Part shown: one piece after another, positions 1 to 9,228 of the stretch | Position numbering within the stretch: the first letter of the stretch is position 1 | How the letters are laid out: the number at the start of each line of letters is the position of its first letter | Assembly: GCF_019334305.1 (NCBI RefSeq) | Contig: NZ_JAHWGH010000014.1 | Span: 186,001-250,000 of the forward strand | DNA length: 64,000 nucleotides | DNA from: Rossellomorea orangium | GTDB taxonomy: Bacteria > Bacillota > Bacilli > Bacillales > Bacillaceae_B | Direction: 5' to 3' | The notes under the pieces: model-generated | Seen by the model: the letters and a program-made list of their open reading frames with translations, nothing else | Told to the model about the DNA's origin: nothing | Databases searched by the model: none | Position numbers and translations under genes: made by a program

Positions 1-471
1 CCTGTCATCATCGCAGCCTTCGCCTACCCCCTCGGAAACCGTAAAATGATGGAGGTTTGCGGCGGCAGGTTGGATACGTTTCAACGGGTACTGGGCATGA
101 CGATTGCCACCACCCCGTTCTGGCTGATCCTCGGATGCTTTGCCCTTTTCAAAACGGGTGCACCCGATTCGTCTCAAGTGACACAGTCCTTTATCGTAGC
201 CATCTGCTCCGGCGTAATTGCGACCTCGCTCTTTTTTCTTGCAACGAACATGGCGAGGCAACACCCAGGGAAGCTTGCAGCAGTGGAAGCAACCCAATCC
301 ACCCAGATCCTGTTCGTCATCATCGGAGAAGCTTCGATCCTTTCTGTTCCTTTTCCATCTGGGACCGCCCTGCTAGGCATTATCCTGATCATCACAGGGA
401 TGATCCTTCATACCCTAAATGTGAAACGGATGAATTCCAGCGTGATGAAAAAAGTAAAATCGGCAAGCTAA
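1..471 (+). CDS. EmrE/DMT-type multidrug efflux transporter, C-terminal part (partial)
   Basis: The reading frame is open from the first base of the window, so the gene starts upstream; about 156 residues are visible. The protein is hydrophobic with several membrane segments (around TPFWLILGCFALF, FIVAICSGVIATSLFFLAT, ILFVIIGEASIL, LGIILIITGMILHTL) and ends in a short basic tail. The motif order resembles the ten-helix EmrE-like drug/metabolite exporter family, where the C-terminal half repeats the fold. Substrate cannot be told from sequence. A strong hairpin terminator follows the stop immediately. Confidence 0.7.
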   Translation, partial: PVIIAAFAYPLGNRKMMEVCGGRLDTFQRVLGMTIATTPFWLILGCFALFKTGAPDSSQVTQSFIVAICSGVIATSLFFLATNMARQHPGKLAAVEATQSTQILFVIIGEASILSVPFPSGTALLGIILIITGMILHTLNVKRMNSSVMKKVKSAS

Positions 472-512
472 AAAGGAGGAGCATCCCACCCCTGGGACAC
501 TCCTCCTTTTTC
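472..512. terminator. Bidirectional rho-independent terminator
   Basis: AAAAGGAGGAG and CTCCTCCTTTTT form an inverted repeat between two convergent genes. It has an A-tract on one side and a T-tract on the other, so it can end transcripts of both the exporter and the dioxygenase. Confidence 0.8.
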
Positions 513-514
513 AC

Positions 515-1168
515 TTATTTAAACATCTGCCTTCTCATCCACTGCGTCGCAGCCCATTTATCCCCGATGACAACTGGCGCACCGCCATGCAACGTCAAGT
601 CGTTCAGTTCCTGATTATCATAGAAATATTCAAAGTAAACGGCCATCCCTTTTTGTGGGGATACGGACAGACCGATTTTCGGGAAATACGTTTCTCCGCC
701 TTCCTCTACGTCGTTCAAGTACATGACAAGGGTACTGATCCTCGGGTTCTTCACCGGTCTTGCCGATGCCGAGAAGAAATCGAAGTGGGCCTTGTATTCT
801 TGACCTGGCTTATAGTTCAGGATTTGCAAACCTTCCCCGTGCTCGACAGGTATATTCATAATATGAGAGACTCGCTTTTCAACGCGTGTCACGACATCGT
901 GACTTTCTTCCAGAAAAACAGAGCTGCTCGTTCTCAATCCATCGACTGTACGTGTATTTCCAATTTTCGAACGCTCGACCCGGTCCATAGACAATTGAAT
1001 GAGTTCATCGCATTCTTCATGGCTCAGCACATTGCCAAGCACGACAACCAGAGGCTCTTCCATTTTTGCGATGATCTGGATCTCCCTGTCTTCCGTCTTG
1101 ATCTTATTTCCTGTATGGTGGAAAATCGTTTGTTCCTTTACAGCTATTTCAGTAGTATCCATTGCCAA
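515..1168 (-). CDS. Prolyl 4-hydroxylase-like 2-oxoglutarate/Fe(II) dioxygenase
   Basis: A 217-residue protein of the size of Bacillus anthracis-type prolyl 4-hydroxylase. The double-stranded beta-helix iron site is complete: H128 and D130 in the HFD motif, H194 in the LTLHGGAP segment, and K204 in GDKW as the likely 2-oxoglutarate-binding lysine. The family hydroxylates prolyl residues; the bacterial substrate is not settled. No signal peptide is seen, so it should act in the cytosol. The first in-frame ATG is residue 3; a TTG at 1168 lies 7-9 nt from a GAGGT ribosome-binding site and is preferred. It is transcribed alone and ends at the shared terminator at 472-512. Confidence 0.85.
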   Translation of the reverse strand: MAMDTTEIAVKEQTIFHHTGNKIKTEDREIQIIAKMEEPLVVVLGNVLSHEECDELIQLSMDRVERSKIGNTRTVDGLRTSSSVFLEESHDVVTRVEKRVSHIMNIPVEHGEGLQILNYKPGQEYKAHFDFFSASARPVKNPRISTLVMYLNDVEEGGETYFPKIGLSVSPQKGMAVYFEYFYDNQELNDLTLHGGAPVVIGDKWAATQWMRRQMFK

Positions 1169-1480
1169 CTTTCATCAACCTCTTATCGTATTTTTAACAT
1201 TCTGAATTCTTTTATTGGTGGAAGCATCCATGCACTCTTCCAAACTAGAAAAAACGATAGCAACAATCGGCATAACTGTAGATTTTATTCGGTTGTGTCC
1301 TCCTGCATGTCAAAATATGAGAATCTATTTTTACCTATTTTACACCCGGGATGTGGGGAATTCTATCTTTATTTTCACATTTTCATGATGAAAAATAAGG
1401 GAGTTGACGGGACCCGCGATAACTGTAGGATTGGCGTGCTTTTCGGAGGTGTCACAGAAAGGACACGTATGTTTCTCCAT
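1169..1480. other. Intergenic region between dioxygenase and mtlD terminator
   Basis: About 310 bases without a supported gene. It should contain the leftward promoter of the dioxygenase gene, but no convincing -35/-10 pair stands out by eye. The long rightward frame across it is antisense to the dioxygenase and has no ribosome-binding site. Confidence 0.4.
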
Positions 1481-1512
1481 AAAAAAAGACTGCCGAATCC
1501 CACTCGGCAGTC
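1481..1512 (-). terminator. Terminator of the mannitol operon
   Basis: GACTGCCGA and TCGGCAGTC form a 9-bp stem, followed on the minus strand by seven T residues, directly downstream of mtlD. Confidence 0.85.
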
Positions 1513-1519
1513 CACCATA

Positions 1520-2668
1520 TTATTTCTTCAATCCTTCGTACTGATCCAATACTTCCTTCACGATTTCACTATCCACAGGAAGGCCACTCACTTCTTTCAA
1601 CACATATACAGGTCCGTTTTCCTTGATCATGCCCTGGATTTCCATAGCCTGCTCGTCTTCCGGATTGTCGAACAACAGGGCTGCGGCAATCGCTTTAGCA
1701 AGATATGAATAAGAAAGTCCCACTTTTTGAGCTTCAGTCGTCGGGCGGATCAAACGGTCATCCGGACCAAGCTTACGGATCGGCGCACGGCCGACACGAG
1801 TCACATCATCGTTCAGGTACGCATTTTTGAACCGATCGATGTTTTTCTCAATATAAGCCAGATGTTCTTTCTCATCAAGACCATATTGCTTCACAAGATA
1901 AGCCCCTGTTTCTTTCAAGGTTTCCCTCACTTGAGCAGCGACTTTCTCATCAGCTAATGTCTGATCAATCGTTGATTTCCCTTCTAAATAACCGAGGTAG
2001 GCAATGACCGCATGACCTGTGTTCACCGTGAACAGCTTACGCTCAATGAACGGTGCAAGGTCTTCGACAATTGTCATTCCTTCAACATGAGGGATATCTT
2101 CCGTCGTCTCTACCACCCACTCATAATACGGTTCAACGAGAACGTCCAATGAACCTTGATCCTGCATCGGCACAATGCGGTCCACGGCTGAGTTGAAGAA
2201 GAAGACTTTCCCTTCAAGCTGGTCTATCGTCTCTTGATCAAGATTGTCCAGAATATGTTTTTTCAAAATATCCGTTGCGCCGATTTGATTTTCACATGCG
2301 ATTACGTATAACGGTTCATCCGAAGATGCCACGCGTTTTTCGATCCCTTTGGCGATCAGGGGAGCGATCCGTGGGAGGATATTCGGTCCGATCGCAGTCG
2401 TCAGATAGGTGGATTGTCCGATCGTCTCAATGACTTCCTCTTCCTGATGAAGGTTGTTGAGACCTGATACATGTTCGATTGTTTCCGTTTCCTTCGTTTC
2501 CGTTGCAAGTTTCACCTCGTAGCGTCCTTCTTCATTCAGCTTGTTGATCACCTGCTCGGCGATGTCCACGAAGGTCACGTGGTAACCTGATTGTGAGAAT
2601 AATGCTCCGATAAACCCTCTGCCTATGTTTCCTGCTCCAAAATGTACGGTTTGTTTCACCTTCATCAT
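1520..2668 (-). CDS. mtlD: Mannitol-1-phosphate 5-dehydrogenase
   Basis: Oxidises mannitol 1-phosphate to fructose 6-phosphate with NAD+, the cytosolic step after PTS uptake. The N-terminal Rossmann motif (VHFGAGNIGRGFIG) and the mannitol dehydrogenase core (ACENQIGATD, FFNSAVDRIVP, NTGHAVIAYLG) are intact; 382 residues fits the family. The frame opens with two ATG codons; the first overlaps the mtlR stop (ATGA), so translation is probably coupled. A start a few codons later (GTG) cannot be excluded because the ribosome-binding site AAAGGA lies very close to the first ATG. Last gene of the mtlA-mtlR-mtlD operon. Confidence 0.95.
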   Translation of the reverse strand: MMKVKQTVHFGAGNIGRGFIGALFSQSGYHVTFVDIAEQVINKLNEEGRYEVKLATETKETETIEHVSGLNNLHQEEEVIETIGQSTYLTTAIGPNILPRIAPLIAKGIEKRVASSDEPLYVIACENQIGATDILKKHILDNLDQETIDQLEGKVFFFNSAVDRIVPMQDQGSLDVLVEPYYEWVVETTEDIPHVEGMTIVEDLAPFIERKLFTVNTGHAVIAYLGYLEGKSTIDQTLADEKVAAQVRETLKETGAYLVKQYGLDEKEHLAYIEKNIDRFKNAYLNDDVTRVGRAPIRKLGPDDRLIRPTTEAQKVGLSYSYLAKAIAAALLFDNPEDEQAMEIQGMIKENGPVYVLKEVSGLPVDSEIVKEVLDQYEGLKK

Positions 2669-4731
2669 TCCTTTATCAAATTAGTTTGTAAGTAGTCCAG
2701 AAAGATTTCTTCTAATTTCTTTAAAATGACCGCTTCGTTCGTGGACGAATAGATCATCATCGATCGGTGATCTTCAATTAAGCTTGTCGAGATCAGGCTG
2801 AGAATTTCCTGTTCCCGTCTGCTCAATTCTTCAGGGGCGAGCATGAGGAGTAGGCTTTTCATGTCCATTTCCACACTGTCCATCCCCTTGATTTTACAAG
2901 GTTCATCGAGATGGGCCACCTGGAAGATCAGTTTCTTCACCTTGTCATCCCGACAATGGAAGAGACCCATATTCGTGTTCGGAATTCCAAGTCCGCCCTT
3001 TTCTTCCCTTTCCATCAGCTTGTGCACAACTTCTTTAGTATGTTGAAGGAGGTCATCCCGTTCAGCCTCTTCCACCATTTCAGTGAGGATCTTGACATGA
3101 GTACCTGCTGAGTGCTTCCGATGCACCTTGAAATTGGTGAGAATGGCTTCCATGCTAGCGTGAACGTCCTTGATTTCCTGAAGGAGTGCCCTGACTTCGG
3201 TTCCTGATTGCTTCTGTGTAGGTCTCAAGTATTTCTTCCTCGTCAGCTTTTCTACATTGCTCTGCAGATAGCTTTGGATGAAACCGATGTCCTTTTCACT
3301 CAATAACGGACTGACAAGGATATACTCCACTTCCGTAAAAGGAAGCCTGACAGTTGAGATGACAATATCATACTCATCCAGGTCCGCCGTCTGAAAGTCC
3401 TTGATCGACAGGATTTCAACCTTGTTGATCATGGTCAGCTCCCGCTGGATCCGGCTTGCGAGCATCTTGGACGTCCCGATTCCCGTCGGACAGACGACAA
3501 CGGCCTGGATATGGACCTTTTCTTCATTCATGAGCATGGCCGAACCGAAATGCAGAACGATGAATGCAACCTCATCATCGGGAAACGAAATATCCTTGAA
3601 TTCTTTCTCCAGACTCTTCTTCACAGCTAAAAATAAGACGGGATACTTTTTCTTAATCTCATCCGTTAATGGATTGAACAGATCCAGCTCCTGCTGCAAG
3701 CGGAAGATGGACGGTCCCATATGGGCAAGCAGGCCCTGGAACAGAGAAAAGTCATCTGACAGATCCACATGGAGATCCTCCGATACATCTCTGATGACAT
3801 TCTTGATGAGATGACCCAGGAGGATGCTGTCATAATATACGGCATCTGGGTCCTGCACCTTGGAGCCTTTCAGAATGACCGTCAAAAATTGGACGTCGCT
3901 ACTGAATATCTGAACCGACAGTCTTTCCTTCAGCTCCGTGCAGATCGAGTCCATCAACTTGTATTCATTGGCTTCATGATTCTCCAAAGAATCATACGAC
4001 AGAAGCCTGTAGCCTGCTTCCGTTCTTTGGAAGGACAGGCAGGTGTATACGACAAGCCCGATATAATCACTGTCCGTGAGCGTGGTCTGCTCGAGGGCCA
4101 GATAGTGACTGACCACCTGGTCGACTGCGATTAGATAATCCGGATTGAAATACCCGAGCACCTGTTCATCAGGTTGATTCCCCGTTTGCATCCCATACAG
4201 AGTCTCGATGATATCTTCATAAAAATAAACAAGGAAGAAGCTTGCCAAAGCATGTCGTTTATCCGCCTCATCCGCTTCGATCTCCACTCCGACTCCTCTC
4301 TTCCGTGTGAGGGTGATACCGTATTTCTGCAGCCAATCGGCAAGCTCATCCAAATAAGAAGTGAGAGTGGTAACACTGATTCCCAGCTGGTTTGCCAGTA
4401 CCTGTTTTTTAAACGAAGGTCCTTCATGAACGAGAATGATCAAGAGATTCAACTTTCGCTCCTCGGGCGTTTCGTCTGTTGGACTCACTTCCGCCAGGTT
4501 CTGGATCAACCTATAGATATGTTCATTCTTTCCGTCAATGAACAGCCCTTCATTGGCCGTCCGCTTCAGTTCTAAATGATATTCCTTTAATATGCTTTCA
4601 ATGGATTTCAGATTACGCTGAACGGTCCTGCCGCTCACATTCAAAAATGAGGAAAGAGAGTATACGGTGTGCTTTCCCGATGTTTTTACAATCAATTCAA
4701 TAATGGATTTTTCTCTTGAAGTAATAAACAT
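2665..4731 (-). CDS. mtlR: Mannitol operon activator, PRD-domain PTS-regulated transcription factor
   Basis: A 688-residue regulator with the full MtlR layout: N-terminal helix-turn-helix segments (about 1-130), two PTS regulation domains (about 190-400, with histidines H337 and H394 at the positions expected in PRD2), an EIIB-Gat-like domain with C414 in CPTGIGTSKML, and a C-terminal EIIA-like domain with H592 in LFHCR. In B. subtilis, MtlR is activated or inactivated by phosphorylation of equivalent residues, and they are all kept here, so it should sense both general PTS state and mannitol flux. It lies between mtlA and mtlD in the same operon, which differs from B. subtilis, where mtlR is distant. 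Confidence 0.93.
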   Translation of the reverse strand: MFITSREKSIIELIVKTSGKHTVYSLSSFLNVSGRTVQRNLKSIESILKEYHLELKRTANEGLFIDGKNEHIYRLIQNLAEVSPTDETPEERKLNLLIILVHEGPSFKKQVLANQLGISVTTLTSYLDELADWLQKYGITLTRKRGVGVEIEADEADKRHALASFFLVYFYEDIIETLYGMQTGNQPDEQVLGYFNPDYLIAVDQVVSHYLALEQTTLTDSDYIGLVVYTCLSFQRTEAGYRLLSYDSLENHEANEYKLMDSICTELKERLSVQIFSSDVQFLTVILKGSKVQDPDAVYYDSILLGHLIKNVIRDVSEDLHVDLSDDFSLFQGLLAHMGPSIFRLQQELDLFNPLTDEIKKKYPVLFLAVKKSLEKEFKDISFPDDEVAFIVLHFGSAMLMNEEKVHIQAVVVCPTGIGTSKMLASRIQRELTMINKVEILSIKDFQTADLDEYDIVISTVRLPFTEVEYILVSPLLSEKDIGFIQSYLQSNVEKLTRKKYLRPTQKQSGTEVRALLQEIKDVHASMEAILTNFKVHRKHSAGTHVKILTEMVEEAERDDLLQHTKEVVHKLMEREEKGGLGIPNTNMGLFHCRDDKVKKLIFQVAHLDEPCKIKGMDSVEMDMKSLLLMLAPEELSRREQEILSLISTSLIEDHRSMMIYSSTNEAVILKKLEEIFLDYLQTNLIKE

Positions 4732-4779
4732 CCTTTCCCCTCTTTCCCTTACATAACTTTTATTTATACAAAGTAGAAC

Positions 4780-4804
4780 AGAAAGGCAGGGATCCCGCCT
4801 TTCT
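4780..4804 (-). repeat. Intercistronic hairpin between mtlA and mtlR
   Basis: AGAAAGGC and GCCTTTCT flank GGGATCCC, making a stem in the 84-base gap between mtlA and mtlR. The minus strand after it lacks a clean T-run, so it may be a partial terminator or an mRNA-stabilising hairpin that lowers mtlR/mtlD expression relative to mtlA. Confidence 0.5.
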
Positions 4805-4815
4805 GAAGTATTGTT

Positions 4816-6723
4816 CTAGTTGCTGTTGATGATGTCTTTCAGTTCTTTGGCCGTTTTCGCCTGAACCATATGGTCGACGTTTTCCTGCTCGGAGCAGACA
4901 ACGGCGATACCTGAAAGGATTTCAAGATGTGTTCCATCCTTACCGGCAATACCGAAGATCATCTTCGCCTTTTCACCGTTGAAGTCCACGCCGTCCGGAA
5001 CTTGAACGACGGTGAAACCGGATTTGATGACGGCTTTCTTCGCGTCTTCCGTACCGTGTGGAATGGCTACATTATTGCCCATATACGTAGATGTGATTCC
5101 TTCTCTATCAATCATAGCATCTACATAGCTTTCTTCCACGTATCCTGCTTTGACGAGGGCTTCTCCGGCGAACCTGATCGCCTCTTCTTTTGTGGCAAAT
5201 GATTGATTCATGAAGATGTTCTCTTCAAGAAGTAGATCATCATCATGATCTGCATTCGGTTCAGCGTTAACGGCTTCCTCTTCTGCTACTTCCACAACCT
5301 CTGCCTGTTCATCCGTGATTCCGTCTTGAAGACTCGCAATCAGCTTGTCGTACTCAGGACTGGATAGGAAGTTATCCACAGAGATGTGATACGCATTCGG
5401 AAGTTTATTTTTCGCACGAGGCGTCAATTCTTCCTGAGTGATGACGACTTGGGCATCTGATGGAAGATTACTGATCGATGTATTGGTCACGCTGACATCG
5501 AGATTTGCCGCTTTCACTTTCTTACGCAGAAGGGACGCACCCATGGCACTTGAGCCCATACCTGCATCACAGGCAAAGACGATTTTGTTAACTTCTTCAG
5601 GAAGTGTTCCATTGCTCACATGACCGGCAACAGAACTCTTCTTGCCTTTCATTTCCTGCATTTTCTTTGTTGCACCTTCAATATCATCGTCTGTCGCTTT
5701 ACTTGATTTCAAGATGATGGCAGACACGATGAAGGACACAACTGTTGCCACAAGGATCGCTGCATAGTTTGCCAGATACGCCATTCCTTCAGGAGGGGTA
5801 ACCGCTGTAATCGCGATGATACTTCCTGGTGAAGCTGGTGATACCAGTCCGCCGCCTAATAATACAAGGGTAAAGACCCCACTCATTCCACCAAGGATAA
5901 CGGAGATGAATAACTTCGGCTTCATTAAGACATACGGGAAGTAAATCTCATGAATCCCACCTAGGAAATGAATGATGGCTGCTCCTGGTGCCGATTGTTT
6001 CGCTGTTCCTCTTCCAAACAACATGAAGGCAAGGAGTACACCGAAACCTGGTCCCGGGTTAGCTTCTAATAGGAAAAGAATCGATTTTCCACCCTGTTGA
6101 ACCTGTTCCAGTCCGATTGGTGAAAGGACACCATGGTTAATGGCATTATTTAAAAATAGAATCTTTGCCGGTTCGATCAGGATACTGGTTAAAGGAAGCA
6201 GTCCTGCTGCTACGAGCCAGTCAACACCTTCCACAAGTAGACTAGTGAATGCATCCACTGCAGGCCCGACACCTAAAAATGCCAGAATCGCAAGGATCCC
6301 ACCTAGGATACCTGCCGAGAAGTTATTCACAAGCATTTCAAATCCTGCTCTGATCTTCCCTTCGATCATTCCGTCGAATTTCTTGATGACATATGCTCCA
6401 AGTGGTCCCATGACCATGGCCCCTAAGAACATCGGTGTATCCGGTGCACCGACAATGACACCCATTGTCGCGATGGCACCCACGACCCCACCACGCTGGT
6501 CGTGTACGAGCTTACCTCCTGTATACCCGATCAATAATGGTAACAGGTACGTAACCATCGGCCCTACCAGTTTGGCAAGGCTTTCATTTGGAAAGAACCC
6601 AGTTGGTATAAACAACGCTGTAATTAAACCCCAAGCGATAAATGCACCGATATTCGGCAGAACCATAGAACTGAGGAAGTTACCAAACTTTTGTACCGCA
6701 ACTTTCATATTGGATTGCGCCAC
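4816..6723 (-). CDS. mtlA: PTS mannitol transporter, fused EIICBA
   Basis: Takes up and phosphorylates mannitol at the membrane. Residues 1-345 are the hydrophobic EIIC channel; the EIIB domain has its phosphocysteine C388 in FACDAGMGSS; an acidic linker (about 470-505) leads to a full EIIA domain with phosphohistidine H559 in AIPHG. Numbering is from the ATG at 6732. The fused arrangement and length match E. coli MtlA, whereas B. subtilis has EIICB plus a separate MtlF. A GTG at 6723 lies 8 nt from AAAGGA, while the ATG at 6732 directly abuts it, so GTG is preferred. First gene of the operon; a candidate MtlR operator lies upstream. Confidence 0.93.
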   Translation of the reverse strand: MAQSNMKVAVQKFGNFLSSMVLPNIGAFIAWGLITALFIPTGFFPNESLAKLVGPMVTYLLPLLIGYTGGKLVHDQRGGVVGAIATMGVIVGAPDTPMFLGAMVMGPLGAYVIKKFDGMIEGKIRAGFEMLVNNFSAGILGGILAILAFLGVGPAVDAFTSLLVEGVDWLVAAGLLPLTSILIEPAKILFLNNAINHGVLSPIGLEQVQQGGKSILFLLEANPGPGFGVLLAFMLFGRGTAKQSAPGAAIIHFLGGIHEIYFPYVLMKPKLFISVILGGMSGVFTLVLLGGGLVSPASPGSIIAITAVTPPEGMAYLANYAAILVATVVSFIVSAIILKSSKATDDDIEGATKKMQEMKGKKSSVAGHVSNGTLPEEVNKIVFACDAGMGSSAMGASLLRKKVKAANLDVSVTNTSISNLPSDAQVVITQEELTPRAKNKLPNAYHISVDNFLSSPEYDKLIASLQDGITDEQAEVVEVAEEEAVNAEPNADHDDDLLLEENIFMNQSFATKEEAIRFAGEALVKAGYVEESYVDAMIDREGITSTYMGNNVAIPHGTEDAKKAVIKSGFTVVQVPDGVDFNGEKAKMIFGIAGKDGTHLEILSGIAVVCSEQENVDHMVQAKTAKELKDIINSN

Positions 6724-6812
6724 TTCTCTCATCCTTTCATGAATAGATAATGATTTCTTATGTTAATGATAGGCCTTAAAGCATGTGGGATTCAATCATG
6801 ATGAAAACTAAC

Positions 6813-6835
6813 TTTGTCACTCTGGTGGCGACAAA
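6813..6835 (-). promoter_or_regulatory. Candidate MtlR operator upstream of mtlA
   Basis: TTTGTC and GACAAA form a dyad separated by 11 bases, about 90 bases before mtlA. Known Bacillus and Geobacillus MtlR sites are TTGTCA-type dyads upstream of mtl promoters. No canonical -35 box is obvious, as usual for activator-dependent promoters. Confidence 0.5.
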
Positions 6836-6850
6836 CCTATTGTTTCTCTG

Positions 6851-7003
6851 TTACTGACAGATATTCCAATGATGAAGCGCACGATAAAAAGAGAACAGCA
6901 TGTCACTGTTCTCTTTGTCCGGTATCTGTTTGGGCTGATCTTTGAGATAGAATTCATCATCGGAAATTTCACCTTCGTAGAGATTGCAAGGCAATTTCAC
7001 CAT
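6851..7003 (-). CDS. Possible small ORF coupled to the sigma/anti-sigma fusion gene
   Basis: A 50-codon frame starts at an ATG that overlaps the upstream stop as TAATG, and the AAGGA of the preceding codons could serve as ribosome-binding site. The predicted peptide is charged (GEISDDEFYLKDQP) with no recognised domain. Against it, the frame runs straight through a strong terminator hairpin at 6886-6916, so most transcripts would end inside it. It may be an accidental frame or an eroded remnant. Confidence 0.25.
   Translation of the reverse strand: MVKLPCNLYEGEISDDEFYLKDQPKQIPDKENSDMLFSFYRALHHWNICQ
6886..6916 (-). terminator. Terminator downstream of the sigma/anti-sigma fusion gene
   Basis: On the minus strand AAAGAGAACAG and CTGTTCTCTTT pair perfectly over 11 bp with a 7-base loop and end in a T-run. 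Confidence 0.8.
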
Positions 7004-9048
7004 TAATCCTTCTCAAGGTCCACATTAGCCGAATCGTCTACGTATTTCGTAGTGCTGTACCCTTCGATGACAAGCTGTTTCGGCACGATGTCTTCGTCGG
7101 AAGCCTGATTATAAAATTCAATCGTCTGTTCTGTATCAAAATAGCGGGGTTGTTCCTCTTGATCGAAGACAAATTCCTCAGGCTTGTGGAAGTTCCCTTC
7201 CTTGTCCATCAGCATACCGTCTCCCCCGCTTATACCGACGGAGATATTGTCATCAGCTCTTTCATTAAAATTAGAGAATCCGTACTGAATATTTTCATAT
7301 GTCCGTTCCTTGTTTATATCGTGGGTCAATTCCACATGTGCAGGATTCCCAACCTGGATTTTATCGATGGTAACGGTGTTCCCTTGATACTGAAAGGTTT
7401 GTGGAAGTTCATTGACAGATCCTAATTCGATCGTTTTTCGGTCGTCGACTGTAAGATGTATGGAGTCGAAATGAACAGTCACTTCCCCTGGATTTTCAAA
7501 ATAGAGAGTATCAAAGCTTGAAGTAAAGGAGTTCCACTCTTGTTGCTCATAGGATTCAACATACATATTCGCTCCAAAGATATCTGCTTTTTTCTTTTCT
7601 CCGTCTACAGAAATGGAGTCGAAGTTAATTCTGTCTATCCGTTCTTTCTTCCTACCATTTTGAATGCTGTATTGCAGGACGGTAGTGGTGGGTGCGATCG
7701 TCAATTGATCCAAACGGACAGGAATCCCGCCTACTTCCACCACCTGATCGAGCTGATGGACCCGGGATGATTGCTTTTCAAATGGAATCTCGAAACTCCA
7801 ATCCCCCTCGGCAAATCTCAACTCCATCCTTCCGGCCATTCCCTCTTCGGGTTCGCTTGGCACTTGCATGAGCCTTGCCACATTAAGCTTAATGGTTCCC
7901 TTGTCTATGGAAACCGGCATTAAGCTCATCGTTCCTCTATACACATTTTCTTCGTCATTATGTATGTCATTCTGATCAATTGGAGGGGAATAATATTGGG
8001 TATTCGAATCCATATCCAAAACGTCACGCTCATTTTCGATGTATATGCCTTCATACGCATTCATCATATATCGTTCATCTTTCTTCTCATTCTCCACTTC
8101 ATAAAACACCAGCGTCTGCACATCATCAGCCACAACACTCTTAATCGTGATCTTCACACCATCGCTCTCCGCCTCCAGGTTCAACCTTTCCCCTATGCCT
8201 TCCTGAAGATAGGTGCGAAGCTGTTCATTCTCTTCCGTATAAGAATAATAGAGGCGGGCAAACCCTCCAGTCACGAATCCTGTCATAATGAGGAGGGAAA
8301 ATACACCTACAAAGGAAAGCAGGATCGATTTTCGTTTCTTCTTACGTTTCTGGCTGCGCTCCTCCCTTTCTTTAAGCCTCGATCTCACTCTTTCCATAAG
8401 CACTCCAGGAGCATGCTCACCTTCTGCCAATCCGGTAAGTGCAAGAGTCACTTCCTGGAACGAGGCAAGGTCCTCTTGACACTCCGGGCAGTGATAAATA
8501 TGTATTTCAAATTCGACCTTATCAGGGCGTTCCATCGATTTCCCTAAGTAATCAAGATAATCCTTCTGATAGTTGGCACAGCCTGAAAATCCCGTGCCAA
8601 ACCCCATTATCCCCCGAAGCTTCCGTATACCTGAGAATAAGCAGGATTCCACCTCATCAACCGTGATGTCAAGGATATTGGCAGCTTCTTCCTTGGAACA
8701 TCCTTTTACATACACCAATGCCACAGCCTCTTTATCCGCTCCCTGAATATGTTGAAAAATGTGAAAGGGCTGATCCTCATTCGTACTCGATGAATCCGCT
8801 GTCATCTCCAGACATTCCTCAAAAAAGATGGATGTGGTAGAGTGATTCTTCTTACGTTTCTTTGATTCCTTCAACAATCGGATGATTGTTCGGTAGAATA
8901 CATCTTCTATTTCCTGTTGATGTTGAAGATACACCCGACCCAGAGCATACAATGAATGCTTCTCCCCTTCAACACGGGCAAGGGTCGTTTCCAGTTCCCT
9001 GTCGTTGATCACTTTGGCCGTTACGGTACTGGTTTCTACTTTTGCCAT
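7003..9048 (-). CDS. ECF sigma factor fused to ZAS anti-sigma and DUF4179-like extracytoplasmic domain
   Basis: A 681-residue protein that appears to join three parts normally on separate genes. Residues about 15-150 resemble a degenerate ECF sigma factor, with a region-4-like helix-turn-helix (AVALVYVKGCSKEEAANIL ... GIRKLRGIMG). Residues 157-190 hold an anti-sigma zinc motif: C157 followed by H183-x3-C187-x2-C190. A basic stretch (RSQKRKKKRK) leads into one membrane helix (about 241-262). The remaining 420 residues should lie outside the membrane and resemble DUF4179/DUF5643 proteins. It may work as a membrane-tethered transcription switch. The ATG has a good GGGGGGAG site 8 nt upstream. 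Single-gene unit with its own terminator. Confidence 0.75.
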   Translation of the reverse strand: MAKVETSTVTAKVINDRELETTLARVEGEKHSLYALGRVYLQHQQEIEDVFYRTIIRLLKESKKRKKNHSTTSIFFEECLEMTADSSSTNEDQPFHIFQHIQGADKEAVALVYVKGCSKEEAANILDITVDEVESCLFSGIRKLRGIMGFGTGFSGCANYQKDYLDYLGKSMERPDKVEFEIHIYHCPECQEDLASFQEVTLALTGLAEGEHAPGVLMERVRSRLKEREERSQKRKKKRKSILLSFVGVFSLLIMTGFVTGGFARLYYSYTEENEQLRTYLQEGIGERLNLEAESDGVKITIKSVVADDVQTLVFYEVENEKKDERYMMNAYEGIYIENERDVLDMDSNTQYYSPPIDQNDIHNDEENVYRGTMSLMPVSIDKGTIKLNVARLMQVPSEPEEGMAGRMELRFAEGDWSFEIPFEKQSSRVHQLDQVVEVGGIPVRLDQLTIAPTTTVLQYSIQNGRKKERIDRINFDSISVDGEKKKADIFGANMYVESYEQQEWNSFTSSFDTLYFENPGEVTVHFDSIHLTVDDRKTIELGSVNELPQTFQYQGNTVTIDKIQVGNPAHVELTHDINKERTYENIQYGFSNFNERADDNISVGISGGDGMLMDKEGNFHKPEEFVFDQEEQPRYFDTEQTIEFYNQASDEDIVPKQLVIEGYSTTKYVDDSANVDLEKD

Positions 9049-9228
9049 AGCTGTCTCTCCCCCCTACCATTTACCTACTATTAATTATTTCAAAATTCCC
9101 AAAAATCCACAATCCTTTTCTATAAAATTCCACATTGAATCTCTGAAATCTGATTGACGGATCTCTTCAGACTCATCTATAATTTTTTACTGAAGTGTCA
9201 TTTATTAGGATGTGAAAGAGGCGTGGAA

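Noticed and set aside
57..614. Rightward 185-codon frame overlapping the exporter
   Set aside because: It runs through the terminator at 472-512 and overlaps the real exporter frame; composition is not protein-like.
587..1708. Long rightward open frame of 373 codons
   Set aside because: Antisense to the dioxygenase and mtlD genes, unusual composition, no ribosome-binding site and no family resemblance.
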